This document shows positions 17,668 through 26,442 of a DNA stretch of 64,000 nucleotides, piece after piece; position 1 is the stretch's first letter; the number at the start of each line of letters is the position of its first letter. Location of the stretch: assembly GCF_004358165.1 (NCBI RefSeq), contig NZ_SMTG01000002.1, positions 1,302,001 through 1,366,000 of the forward strand, written 5' to 3'. This DNA is from Luteimonas terrae (GTDB taxonomy: Bacteria; Pseudomonadota; Gammaproteobacteria; Xanthomonadales; Xanthomonadaceae). Both the position numbers and the translations under genes were made by a program. The notes under the pieces are model-generated. The model had not been told where the DNA came from and did no database searches. It saw only the letters and a program-made list of their open reading frames with translations.

Positions 17668-18503
17668 TCAGGCGTCGCGACGGCTGTCGTCGCTGCCCAG
17701 CGCCTGGTGCTGGAACAGGCACATCCGGATCGCACTGCGATAGCGGCCGTCGCTGAAGAACTCGTCGACGAGCACACCTTCGCGCTGGAAGCCCAGCGAT
17801 TCGTAGACATGGATTGCCGCGGCATTGTCGACGTCCACCAGCAGGAACAGCTTGTAGAGGTTCAGCACGCGGAATGCGTAGCTGATCGCCAGCGCGGTCG
17901 CCGGGCGCGCATAGCCCCGGCCCTGGTGCGCGGGCGAGATCATGATCGCGAACTCGGCGCGCCGGTGCAGGTGGTCGATCTCGACCAGTTCCACCATGCC
18001 CACGCGCGTATGGCTCCCGTCCTCGACGATGAAGCGGCGCTCGCTCCAGGACCTGCTCACCCGATCGGGACGTGTCCCGCCGCGACTGAGCGCGTTCGGC
18101 GCAAGGAAGAGCGAGGGCGCTTATGCCGATAAGCAACCGAGTGATGACGCAGTGCCGGACGCGCTCAGTCGCGGCCCTTCGGGTTGCCGCATCCGGCGCC
18201 CAGATGCCCGCGCACCACTCGAACAGGCAGCCGGCCTGTCGCTTCGCGGCGCGCGAACCTCTAGACGCCGGATGCGCCAACGGGACACGTCCTGACCGGG
18301 TGAGCAGGTCCTTCGTGGATGTGCTTGCGGAACAGTTCCTCGAGTTCCACGAACGACTCGTAGGGCTCCTCGAACCAGTAGCTCATCACCGTGCGGTTGT
18401 TGTTGAGCTCGTGGACGAAGTGCAGATCGCCGCGTTCGAGCGGGCGCAGCTGTACTGTCGTGGTCTCCGGCGTGGGCGCCGTGGCGGCGTCGGTTGTGTT
18501 CAT
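17668..18503 (-). pseudogene. speG: Spermidine N1-acetyltransferase SpeG, split by a 263-bp insertion
   Basis: Two fragments on the same strand add up to one SpeG. The 5' piece (18503 down to 18312, 64 codons) carries [20 protein letters not shown] and [24 protein letters not shown]. The 3' piece (18048 down to 17668, 126 codons) continues at SERRFIVE with [34 protein letters not shown] and [12 protein letters not shown]. Together they make about 190 residues; E. coli SpeG has 186. Between them lies an inverted-repeat element (18049-18311), and its exact removal restores one open frame. As it stands, the first piece runs into a stop inside the element (18261) and the second could only start from a GTG in the terminal repeat, so activity is very unlikely. 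SpeG normally detoxifies excess spermidine. Confidence 0.88.
18049..18311. mobile_element. 263-bp MITE-like element with 31-bp terminal inverted repeats
   Basis: The ends are inverted copies: left GGACCTGCTCACCCG ... GGACGTGTCCCG, right the same in reverse, 29 of 31 bases matching. A second inverted pair is nested inside, at 18079-18100 and 18154-18175 (22 bases, one mismatch, core CGCGACTGAGCGCG). There is no coding sequence of note and no obvious target-site duplication: the flanks are TTC on one side and CCA on the other. Size, structure and position inside a gene fit a non-autonomous element mobilised in trans by a transposase not in this window. Confidence 0.75.
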
Positions 18504-18607
18504 GCGCACAGCCTACGCCGGCATGTTGACGACGGGCGTGGTGTCGTCACGTCGGCTTTCCGCAGCGCTGCCTAGCCTGCGTCGACATCCCCCACCGAGG
18601 AACCGAC

Positions 18608-18904
18608 ATGCCCATGCTCCGCATCCGCCTGACCGGCAGCGACGACACCGCCCGCGCGGTGATCAATCTCCTGTCCAGCGTGGAAGGCATCGAACACGTC
18701 GAGGAAATCGACGACCTGATGTCGCACATGGACGATGCCGATTCCAGCTCCGCCGGCCTGAGCGACGTCGCCGGACCGAAGATGCACGAGATCGAGGTCG
18801 AGGTCGGCAACGCCGCGACCGAGCGCAAGGTCCGCGAGGCGATCGAGGCACTCGCTTTCGATCTCGATGCGGTGGTCGAATTCGAGACCGAAGAAGAAGG
18901 CTGA
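18608..18904 (+). CDS. Small acidic protein of unknown function
   Basis: A 98-residue protein; GAGG lies upstream of the ATG. The predicted order is strand-helix-linker-strand-helix-strand: MPMLRIRLTG, then ARAVINLLSSVEGIEHVEEID, an acidic linker (HMDDADSSSAGLSDVAG), then MHEIEVEV, TERKVREAIEALAF and DLDAVVEFETEEEG. This is compatible with a split ferredoxin-like or ACT-like fold. I cannot assign a function. It stands alone between the split speG and an aldo-keto reductase. Confidence 0.7.
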   Translation: MPMLRIRLTGSDDTARAVINLLSSVEGIEHVEEIDDLMSHMDDADSSSAGLSDVAGPKMHEIEVEVGNAATERKVREAIEALAFDLDAVVEFETEEEG

Positions 18905-18985
18905 GTGTCGCGCCCTCCCCATCTCGAGGGAGGGCCCGGACGCTGACGCTGGCGCTGCCGCGTGTATGCGCAGCAGCGCGTCGGA

Positions 18986-19936
18986 TCACGCCGCCGGCGG
19001 CAACCCGTCGATGAATGCCACCATGCGCCTGCGCTGGTCCGCGTCCGGCAGCCGCCCGCGGCCTGCGCCGAGGTTGTCGATCAGGTTCGACACGCGGCTG
19101 GTGGCCGGCGTCACGCAGGTCACCGCGGGATGCGACAGCACGAACTTCAGGAAGAACTGGCCCCAGCTGGTCGCGTCGAAGTCCGCGGCCCAGTCCGGCA
19201 GATCCCGTCCCTCGACACGGTTCCACAGCCGCGTGCGTCCGAACGGGGCATAGACCAGCACACCGATCCTGCGCTCCGCGGCCAGCGGCAGGATCGTCTC
19301 CTCGACATCGCGGTTGTCGATCGCGTAATCGACGCCGATGAAGTCCAGCGGTTCGTTGCGCATGGTCTCGATCAGTCGCGGATACGCCGGCTTGCTGGTC
19401 GAGGTCACCCCGATGTAGCGCACGCGCTTCTCGGCCTTGAGCGCCTTGAGGATGCCGAGCTGCGTCGGCACGTCGCCCAGGTTGTGGACCTGGATCAGGT
19501 CGATGGTCTCGCGCCCGAGCCGCTCGAACGAGGCCTCGATCTGCGCGCGGGCGGCGGCCGGGTCGGCCTTGGCGTCCGCCTCGCGCCCCGCCACGTTGAC
19601 CTTGGTCGCCCAGAACACGCGATCGGAAATGCCCAGACGCTGCACCGCCTTGCCGGCGACTTCTTCGGATGCACCGTAGCTGGGCGCGGTGTCGAACACG
19701 GCGCCGCCCTGCTCGACCAGCGCGCGCAGCACGTCGTCGAGCGCCGAGGCGTTGTCGCGCGCCGTGGAGGAAAACGTGGCCGAACTGCCGAGACCGACGA
19801 CCGGAATGCGCTGGCCGCTGGAGGGAATCGCACGCGTCAGCAGCGGTGCGGGCATGGCGGCGAGCAGGCTGCCGGGCAGCGCCAGCGACAGGCCGGCACC
19901 GAGGGAAAGTTTCAGGGCGTCGCGACGGGTGACCAT
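18986..19936 (-). CDS. Aldo/keto reductase, predicted Tat-exported
   Basis: A 316-residue AKR protein. The N-terminus MVTRRDALKLSLGAGLSLAL has a twin-arginine motif and hydrophobic stretch, so export folded with cofactor is expected. The catalytic tetrad is visible: Asp and Tyr in FDTAPSYGASEE, Lys in FWATKVN, His in IQVHNLGD. The phosphate-binding loop near TPATSRVSNLIDN is shorter than in classical NADPH enzymes. AAGGAGAA lies at ideal distance before the ATG. Physiological substrate unknown. Confidence 0.87.
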   Translation of the reverse strand: MVTRRDALKLSLGAGLSLALPGSLLAAMPAPLLTRAIPSSGQRIPVVGLGSSATFSSTARDNASALDDVLRALVEQGGAVFDTAPSYGASEEVAGKAVQRLGISDRVFWATKVNVAGREADAKADPAAARAQIEASFERLGRETIDLIQVHNLGDVPTQLGILKALKAEKRVRYIGVTSTSKPAYPRLIETMRNEPLDFIGVDYAIDNRDVEETILPLAAERRIGVLVYAPFGRTRLWNRVEGRDLPDWAADFDATSWGQFFLKFVLSHPAVTCVTPATSRVSNLIDNLGAGRGRLPDADQRRRMVAFIDGLPPAA

Positions 19937-20095
19937 GGCGTTCTCCTTGCATGGATGACGCAGGTCCGGGCCTGCATCGTGGGCCGGCGCGACGGTGCGC
20001 GGATGCGCGGCGCGTCCGGAGTGCCGGCAATCGAGCGGCCTGGCCGAGTCTGCAGCAGGCCACCACGCCGGGCAACCGGCGCAGGGGCGTCCCGA

Positions 20096-20914
20096 TCAGC
20101 CGCGACGACGGCGCCGCCACAGCGCGCGCAGCGCGGCGAACAGGATGAATCCGACCAGCGCGAGCGGCAGCAGGAACGCGGTCGCACGGATCGTCCACGC
20201 GGTGCCGGTCGCCAGCGTGGCGCCGAACTCGCGGAACGCGGCGCCGATCTCGCTGCGGCCCTGTTCGCCGTCGCGCCCGCGCAACTGCACGGTCAGCAGC
20301 TGCGTGTCGATGCGCTGGCGGTAGCGCGCGCCCTCTCGCGCGGCCGCTTCGAGCTGGGCCTCGGCGGCGGCGATGCGTTCCGACAGCGCGATCATGTCGG
20401 CCACCGACAGGTCGCCGCGGGCCTCGAACGCCTGCAGACGCGCCATCTCCTTCGTGAGGCGATCCTGTTCGGTGGTGTTGTCGCGCACCACCACGGCCAG
20501 ATCCTCGGCCCGCGTGCTGCGTTCGCCGGTGTCGCCGCCTTCGGCCGCGAGCGCGATCATCGGTTCGATCGCATCCGGCGCCATGCGCATCACCGCACGC
20601 GCCTGCGGCCAGTCGCCGGCCGACTGCTGCGCTTCGATCAAGGTGCAGGTACCGAAACGCGCGTCGCTGCAGGCGCTGCGGATGGCCTGCAGGCGCGGCG
20701 CGATCGCCGCACGGTCGAGTTGCACGCCGACCGTGTGTTCGTAGGCGAGCAGCGCGCCGTTGGCGTCACCCACCGCGGCGGCGGCGCCTTCGGCGTAGGC
20801 GAGCCCGCCCGCGTCGGACGCCTTCTCCTTGTAGGAACACGCGGCCACGAGCAGCACGGCGCACAGCGCGATTCCGGACCGGACATGCGTCCGGGACATC
20901 CGCGGGCCGCGCAT
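20096..20914 (-). CDS. DUF4349-type lipoprotein with C-terminal membrane anchor
   Basis: About 272 residues. The start used (20914) overlaps the upstream stop as TGATG; an ATG five codons in (20899) would put the lipoprotein leader MSRTHVRSGIALCAVLLVAAC nearer the end. The middle is helical with a coiled coil (LSERIAAAEAQLEAAAREGARYRQRID) followed by a beta hairpin (TQLLTVQLRG), the usual DUF4349 layout. A transmembrane helix (TIRATAFLLPLALVGFILFAALRALW) with a basic tail ends the protein. It is the last gene of the long MoxR operon and probably associates with the envelope; its function is unknown in any organism I can recall. Confidence 0.75.
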   Translation of the reverse strand: MRGPRMSRTHVRSGIALCAVLLVAACSYKEKASDAGGLAYAEGAAAAVGDANGALLAYEHTVGVQLDRAAIAPRLQAIRSACSDARFGTCTLIEAQQSAGDWPQARAVMRMAPDAIEPMIALAAEGGDTGERSTRAEDLAVVVRDNTTEQDRLTKEMARLQAFEARGDLSVADMIALSERIAAAEAQLEAAAREGARYRQRIDTQLLTVQLRGRDGEQGRSEIGAAFREFGATLATGTAWTIRATAFLLPLALVGFILFAALRALWRRRRRG

Positions 20915-21258
20915 CAGAAACGCGCGCCGTCGACCTGCACGATCTTCAGCGTCGCGAGATCCAGACCGTCGATGCAGCGCACGTTGACGCAGGCCATCTC
21001 CGCACCGTCCGGGCCCGTGCCGCGACTGTAGGGCGCGATACCGCAGGTCGTGCAGAAATGATGCGCGATCTTGTGGGTGTCGAAGCGGTAGGTGCCCGGC
21101 GTGCCGCTGCCGGTTTCGCGCAGCGCGGCCGCGGGCGCGAAGGTCAGCAGACCGCCGCGACGTCGGCACATCGAACAATTGCAGTCGTAGACCTCGGCGA
21201 TCTCGCCGTCCAGCTCGAACGCCAGACTGCCGCAGTGGCAGCGCCCCGTGTGCGTCAT
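20914..21258 (-). CDS. GFA / CENP-V-type zinc-binding protein
   Basis: A 114-residue protein of the glutathione-dependent formaldehyde-activating (GFA) fold. Zinc ligands are in the usual places: CHCGS near residue 8, CNCSMCRRRGG near 26, and CTTCG near 70. Formaldehyde activity is not demonstrated for most members, so the name should be taken as a fold label. It starts by ATGA overlap with the preceding gene's stop and its own stop overlaps the next start (TGATG), which locks it into the MoxR operon. That company is unusual for a GFA protein. Confidence 0.88.
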   Translation of the reverse strand: MTHTGRCHCGSLAFELDGEIAEVYDCNCSMCRRRGGLLTFAPAAALRETGSGTPGTYRFDTHKIAHHFCTTCGIAPYSRGTGPDGAEMACVNVRCIDGLDLATLKIVQVDGARF

Positions 21259-23099
21259 CGTCGTCTCTCCGGTGATGCGGCGAGGTTATGCGATCCGCGG
21301 GTCCCCGACAGCGTCGGTCGGCCCATCCGCGCACGCCCCAGCGCCCACAGCGCGGCCGTCACGCACAGCCAGGCCAGTGCCCAGGGCCACGGACTGCCCG
21401 GTCGCGTGGCGGCGCTCGAGGTAGCGGCGGTGTCGACGTCGCGTACCAGCGCGCGGGTCGCGGTCTGCAAGCCGGCGGCCTGCAGGCCCGGGGCCTCGTC
21501 CCGTGCACGGACCAGAACCGGCCAGGTGCCCGAGGCCTGTTCGATGCGATGCCAACCGGCGACGGTCGGCCAGACGCCCGCGCAGCCGTCGGCGCCGGGG
21601 TCTGCGACCGGCGTGATCACGCGGCGGTCGGGCGCGTGGATCCGCGCATCGGCGTCTAGGCCGCAGACCGCCAGACGCGTCCCGACGCGTGCATCACCAT
21701 CGAATCGCGGTGCGCGCGCGGCCCCCGCGCGTGCGAGCGTGCCCGCCCAGCCGCTCCACAGCGCCGCGTGCAGATCCGCGCGTCCGGCCAGCGGCAGCTG
21801 CCAGCTGTCGGCCAGGGTGACCACGCCGATGCGCCCGCGTCCCAGCGCCTGCCAGCGCATCATGTCGCCCGGTGCCGCGTCTTCGCCGGCGACGCCGCCC
21901 GTCAACGGCAGGTAGGGCAGCACGGGCGGCGCTTCGCCGGCCAGCAGCGGGTCCAACGGCGCATCGTCGCTGCCCAGTCCGAGCCACGCACGCAGCTGCG
22001 CGACGTCGGCCGGGCCAGCGTCGGGCTGCCAGTCGCGCGCACGACCGGTGTCCACCGAAAGATCGGCGCTGCGCAGCCAGGCACGCAGCGTCGCCGAAGG
22101 CGGCTGCGGCGCATGCACCAGCACGCCAAGACCGTCCCGGACCGCCGCCGACAGCGCCGCGCGCGCGGCGGGACCGAGCGCATCGAATGCGCGCGCATCG
22201 AGCAGCAGCAGGTCCTGTCCGGCCAGCGATCCGGCATCGAGCGCGGGCGCATCGCCGGCACCGGCCCCCGCGCCGAAGCTCGCGCGCCAACGCAGCGGCA
22301 GGCCGGCATCCTCGGCCCAGCGTCGCAGGGCGCGCAGATCCGGATTCGGGCTGCCGGCAAGCAGCAGCACGCGTGGTGCGGCGGCGGCGCCGACGACGAC
22401 CGGCACCTGCGCGCGATCGATCACCGCGTCGTCCGCATCCCGCACCACCACCTCGAACACGGTCGCGCCGGCGCCGCGCGCGGTGGCATCCAGCGCGAAG
22501 TGCCCGGTGTCGTCGGCCTGCGTCACCGCGACCACGCGGCCGGCCGGATCGGTCAGCGTGATACGCGGCGACTCGACGCCCGCGACACGTCCGCGTACCT
22601 CGAACTGCGCGCCCGGCCCAAGCGGGTCAGGCGCCACGAGTTCGACGATGCCGCGCGGCAACGCCGGCTGCAGGACCGACAGTGCGCGTCCGTCGACCGC
22701 GTCGCGATCGCGCGCCACCAGGCCGTGGCCGACGATCACCAGCGCGCGTGCATCGGGATGTCGGCGCAGCGCGGTCGCGAGATCGGGCATGCGCATCGCG
22801 CCGTCCGGGACCGCGTCTGCTTCCGGCAGGGCGATGACGTGCGCGGCGTCCGGCCGCGCGAGCCCTTGGGCCCCCGCGGTCAGCACCAGCAGTGTGCCGG
22901 GTGCGACCGGCACCGGCGGCGGCGCGAGCGTGCGATGGAGCAGGAATGTCGAGAGCGCAGTCAGTGCGAGCAACGCCACGGTGCGCCATGCGGCGGGGCG
23001 CGCTTGGGCAGGCGCGCGCAGGTGGGCCACGATCAGGCGCAACATCGCGAGCACGCTGCCGGCGACGAGCACGATGCCGAGCCAGTGCGTGGGCGTCAT
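21255..23099 (-). CDS. Membrane protein of a MoxR/DUF58 operon (glutamine-amidotransferase-like region)
   Basis: A 614-residue protein. Two transmembrane helices at the N-terminus (MTPTHWLGIVLVAGSVLAML; VALLALTALSTFLLH), a large periplasmic part, and one helix near the C-terminus (WPWALAWLCVTAALWALG). The mid-part contains a beta-sandwich like carboxypeptidase-regulatory domains (ITLTDPAGRVVAV...GHFALDA) and then a Rossmann-like region (PRVLLLAGSPNPDLRALRRWAEDAG ... GQDLLLLDARAFDAL) resembling the class I amidotransferase-like fold seen in Bat-type membrane proteins. No catalytic Cys is evident. ATGA overlaps link it to genes on both sides. Confidence 0.68.
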   Translation of the reverse strand: MTPTHWLGIVLVAGSVLAMLRLIVAHLRAPAQARPAAWRTVALLALTALSTFLLHRTLAPPPVPVAPGTLLVLTAGAQGLARPDAAHVIALPEADAVPDGAMRMPDLATALRRHPDARALVIVGHGLVARDRDAVDGRALSVLQPALPRGIVELVAPDPLGPGAQFEVRGRVAGVESPRITLTDPAGRVVAVTQADDTGHFALDATARGAGATVFEVVVRDADDAVIDRAQVPVVVGAAAAPRVLLLAGSPNPDLRALRRWAEDAGLPLRWRASFGAGAGAGDAPALDAGSLAGQDLLLLDARAFDALGPAARAALSAAVRDGLGVLVHAPQPPSATLRAWLRSADLSVDTGRARDWQPDAGPADVAQLRAWLGLGSDDAPLDPLLAGEAPPVLPYLPLTGGVAGEDAAPGDMMRWQALGRGRIGVVTLADSWQLPLAGRADLHAALWSGWAGTLARAGAARAPRFDGDARVGTRLAVCGLDADARIHAPDRRVITPVADPGADGCAGVWPTVAGWHRIEQASGTWPVLVRARDEAPGLQAAGLQTATRALVRDVDTAATSSAATRPGSPWPWALAWLCVTAALWALGRARMGRPTLSGTRGSHNLAASPERRR

Positions 23100-25315
23100 G
23101 GCGTGTCCCCGTACAGGGCATCTAGATACCGCGTCCCCATCGCGTCGATGGCGTCGCGCCGCAGTGGTGTCGGCAACGGACGTTGCACCACGCGCCACAG
23201 CTGCCCGCGCAGCGCCTGCCGGCACGTGACGCAGGCGGCATCGCGCCGCAGCGCATCGACCGCGGCCAGCAGCGCCAACGGGTCGTCGACCTGGCGCGGA
23301 TGCGCCTGCGCCCAGGCGACCAGCGCGGCAAGGTCCGGCGTGTCGTCCCAGGCGAGCGCACGCCAGGCCGCGGCCGGCGCATCGTCGCGCTGCAACGCCG
23401 GTGCCGGCACCGTGCGCGGTGCGATGCCGTCGCGATCGCCGCCGAGCCGTCGGGTCGGATCGACCGGCGGCAGGGACGTGCCGACTCTCGCCAGATAGAT
23501 GCGATCGGCCTGCTGCACCTGCTTGATCAGTTCCAGTGCTCGGTTCGCGGGCCCCAGCGCGTCGCGCGGCGCGGCCTGGCGCAGATGCAGTTCCGACTGC
23601 CACATCTCGCGCAGCGCGGCGCGCAGGATCTCGCGGGTCTTCGGATCGAGCAGCGTCGCCGCCTCGGGCAGATCGTGGGTGTGTCCGAAGGTCGCGAGCA
23701 CATCGTCGGCGCGCCCGAAGGTCGTCGCGTCCTGCGGCGCGTGGTCGTGGTCGTCGTGCGCGTCGTCGTGCCCCTGCGCGGACGGCGGCGAACCGGCGTC
23801 GTGCGCGTGCCCGTCGGCCTCGGGCGCGGACGGTGCGTCCTGCTGCCCGAAATCGTCGATCGGCAGCGCCGGTCCGGCGGGCGCGGCATCCGCGGTCGGC
23901 GGCGGACGGCCGCCGCCTTCCGATTCCTCGCCGAGGAATTGTCCATAGCGAAGCCGCAGGATGCGCTGGTCGACGCCGAGCGCGTCGGAGCGCGTCTCGA
24001 AAACGTCGCGGGCGATGCGCGGCTGCGCGGCGATCAGGGCCTCGGCGTCGATGATGATCTGGCGCTGGCTGCGGAAGTACGCCGGCAGCACGTCGCGCGC
24101 GAGGCCTTCGAGACCATCGGCATCGATCGGCGGAGGCGGCGGCCAGCGCAGGATCAGGCTGGCACTGCGCGCCGCTTGCGGTGCGGGCACGCGGTTGTCG
24201 CGGACTTCGAGCTGCGCGACCAGATCGCCGCCCTCTTCCAGCCCGAGCGCGACCGGGTCGAGCGTGGTTTCGAACGTCATCGCGCGTCGCTCGCCGCGGC
24301 CGCGCAGCGTGCGCGTGGTGTCTTCGAAGGTGATCGCCTCGCCGCTGCCGCGGGTGACGGTGATCCGCAACTGCGCGGTGGGCGCCAGTCCGTGATCGTC
24401 GCTGGCCTCGAAGGCGAGCGCCCAGGCGCGCTGGCCGCGCGTGTAGCTCGACAACGTGGCCTCGGGCGTGCGCACGCGCACCTCGGGCGCGCGGTCGGGG
24501 ACGGCATCGAGCCGCCAGGGCTGCGCACGCGCGATCACGTGATCGGTGTCGCCATCGACGGCGATGCGGTACAGCCAGGACTGGTCGAGCCGCAGGTTTG
24601 CCGTCCAGTCCTCGCCTTCGCGCACGAAGGCGATCTCGCGTTCGTCGTGCAGCCGCAGCGCGACGCGCTGCGGCTGCGGGTCGAAGCGCAGCGTCCAGCG
24701 CAGCGTCGCGCCCGCCGGCGCCTGCGCGTCGAGTTCGGTCTGCGTGCGGGGCGACTGACCGGTATAGGCCGGCGCTTCGATCCGCAGCGACTGCGCCCGC
24801 AGCACGGGCGACATGGCCGGACGCATCTCCGCAGCGCCCGGGGGCAACGCGCCCGGCAGCGACGACGCCACTGGCCACGCAAGCGCGGCCGCCACGACGA
24901 GCCCGCCCACGATCCACGCGGGCAGCAGACGTCGCCACGGCAGCGGTGCGGTCGGTGGTGTCCAAGGCGTTCGGGCGAGGCGCTGTTCGAGACGTTCGCG
25001 CTGCAGGCGCTGCAGGGGCCGCAGGTGCGACGGGTCCGCGAACAGCAGTGCCGCGCTGTCGTCCATGTCCGGACGGGTGCCGTCGAGCGTACGCACGAGC
25101 CATGCCGTGTCGTGCGCACGCGCGCGACGTGCGCACAGCGCTGCGATGAGCAACAAACCGGCCGCCGCGACGATCGCCGTCCAACCCGTTCCCAGGAAAC
25201 GCCAGGCGATCGCACACGTTGCCGCCAGCAAGGGAGCAGCGAACAGCACCACGGTCGCCGTTCCGCGGCGTTGCGCGCGGCGGCGACACGCGTGCAGGTG
25301 CGCGACGCCACTCAT
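23096..25315 (-). CDS. DUF4175-like large envelope protein
   Basis: A 739-residue protein. Two hydrophobic segments near the N-terminus (VVLFAAPLLAATCAIAWRF; ATVAAAGLLLIAAL-type) are followed by a third (LLPAWIVGGLVVAAALAWPVASSL). The periplasmic body has beta-sandwich repeats (LRIEAPAYTGQSPRT; APEVRVRTPEATLSSYTRGQRAWALAFEASDDHGL). A His/Asp-rich linker (GHAHDAGSPPSAQGHDDAHDDHDHA) could bind metal. The C-terminal helical part follows. Overlaps its neighbours by ATGA at both ends. Homologues sit with MoxR ATPases in xanthomonads; function not known. Confidence 0.72.
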   Translation of the reverse strand: MSGVAHLHACRRRAQRRGTATVVLFAAPLLAATCAIAWRFLGTGWTAIVAAAGLLLIAALCARRARAHDTAWLVRTLDGTRPDMDDSAALLFADPSHLRPLQRLQRERLEQRLARTPWTPPTAPLPWRRLLPAWIVGGLVVAAALAWPVASSLPGALPPGAAEMRPAMSPVLRAQSLRIEAPAYTGQSPRTQTELDAQAPAGATLRWTLRFDPQPQRVALRLHDEREIAFVREGEDWTANLRLDQSWLYRIAVDGDTDHVIARAQPWRLDAVPDRAPEVRVRTPEATLSSYTRGQRAWALAFEASDDHGLAPTAQLRITVTRGSGEAITFEDTTRTLRGRGERRAMTFETTLDPVALGLEEGGDLVAQLEVRDNRVPAPQAARSASLILRWPPPPPIDADGLEGLARDVLPAYFRSQRQIIIDAEALIAAQPRIARDVFETRSDALGVDQRILRLRYGQFLGEESEGGGRPPPTADAAPAGPALPIDDFGQQDAPSAPEADGHAHDAGSPPSAQGHDDAHDDHDHAPQDATTFGRADDVLATFGHTHDLPEAATLLDPKTREILRAALREMWQSELHLRQAAPRDALGPANRALELIKQVQQADRIYLARVGTSLPPVDPTRRLGGDRDGIAPRTVPAPALQRDDAPAAAWRALAWDDTPDLAALVAWAQAHPRQVDDPLALLAAVDALRRDAACVTCRQALRGQLWRVVQRPLPTPLRRDAIDAMGTRYLDALYGDTP

Positions 25316-26442
25316 GCGACGCGATTCCGGCGCGCCGAGGCCGCCATCCAGCGCTCCAGCGCGAAGACCAGGGCGACCAGCAGCGCCCACCAGGGCCGCA
25401 GGTCGCGCGGTGTCGCCGGCCACGCGTCCACGCCGGTATCGGGCGTGAGATCCGCGGCGTGGATGCGCGTTGGCGCGGGCGCATCGCGCAGCAGCACACG
25501 CAGGCGATCCGCGAATGCCGGGTCCAGCACCGCGGCTTCGGTCGAGGCATCCAGCGCACGCGTCGCGCGGATGCAGCGCGTGCCGCCACAGGCGCCGCGC
25601 TCGAACAGCGCATCCACCGGCTGCGGCGCCCAGTCCGCGCCCATGTCGGCAGCGGGGCCGAGCAGCACGACGCGCCATGCCGCCGCGTCTCGCAGCTGCG
25701 CCGGCAACGCGCCGTCACCCCACCACGCGATGACGGCATCGGCGCGCGGTGCGTCGCCCGGCGATGCACGCCGCAACGCATCCGCATCATCGGGCCGCCA
25801 TGCGCGGGCAACCGCCTTCAGCACGCGCAGCGCGGGATCGCCCGTAGCGATGCCGAACACATCGATCCGCGGCGGCAATGCTGCCGTGGACGCCTCGACG
25901 GGCGCTGCCGGCACGATGCGCCAATCCACCAGACGCGACAGCGCCACGCGTCCACCATCCACCGGTGCGACCGTCTCGGGCACGACGACCGTCAGCGCGG
26001 TTGCGGCCGGCAGGCTCATGTCCAGCTCGCGGAGCAAGCTGGAGACGCTGGCGACGTCCGCGGTGTCTGGCGCGTCGGCGGTCGCTTCCGGAAAGCCGGG
26101 CGCGAGCCAGCGCACGTTCGCATCGTCGTCCGCGACATCGGGTATCGCGTCTGCGGTCACGCCCGGTACCACGACGGTCCAGTGCGACGGCGGCGATGCA
26201 TCGTGCTGCACCGGCCAGGCCAGCCACAGTGCGAGCAATCCAAGCAGCAACAGCCGCACCAGCAGCAACGGCCAGTCGTCGAAGCGCAGGCGCCGCCGCG
26301 GCCTGGGGCGCTCGCGCAACCAGCGCAGCGCGGCGAACGGCGTGGGCCGCGTCGCATCGCGCCGCGCCAGGTGCAGCAGCAGCGGCAGCAGCAGCGCGAC
26401 CAGGGCCGCGAGCGCGGCGGGTGCCAGCAGACCGAAGCCCAT
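25312..26442 (-). CDS. BatA N-terminal-domain membrane protein
   Basis: A 376-residue protein beginning with the BatA/aerotolerance-type membrane hairpin: MGFGLLAPAALAALVALLLPLLLHL, basic loop, then LLLVRLLLLGLLALWLAWPV. The body reads like a degenerate von Willebrand A fold (WTVVVPGVTADAIPDV; TALTVVVPETVAP) without a clear MIDAS motif. The C-terminal helix (LRPWWALLVALVFALERWMA) is the usual ending. TGATG with the upstream DUF58 gene and ATGA with the downstream gene show translational coupling. Confidence 0.8.
   Translation of the reverse strand: MGFGLLAPAALAALVALLLPLLLHLARRDATRPTPFAALRWLRERPRPRRRLRFDDWPLLLVRLLLLGLLALWLAWPVQHDASPPSHWTVVVPGVTADAIPDVADDDANVRWLAPGFPEATADAPDTADVASVSSLLRELDMSLPAATALTVVVPETVAPVDGGRVALSRLVDWRIVPAAPVEASTAALPPRIDVFGIATGDPALRVLKAVARAWRPDDADALRRASPGDAPRADAVIAWWGDGALPAQLRDAAAWRVVLLGPAADMGADWAPQPVDALFERGACGGTRCIRATRALDASTEAAVLDPAFADRLRVLLRDAPAPTRIHAADLTPDTGVDAWPATPRDLRPWWALLVALVFALERWMAASARRNRVA

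Noticed and set aside
21255..25811. One continuous minus-strand open frame of more than 1500 codons
   Set aside because: Only the last 614 codons are a gene. The rest is an out-of-frame reading of the DUF4175-like and BatA-like genes, rich in Arg and Ala as expected for GC-rich shadows.
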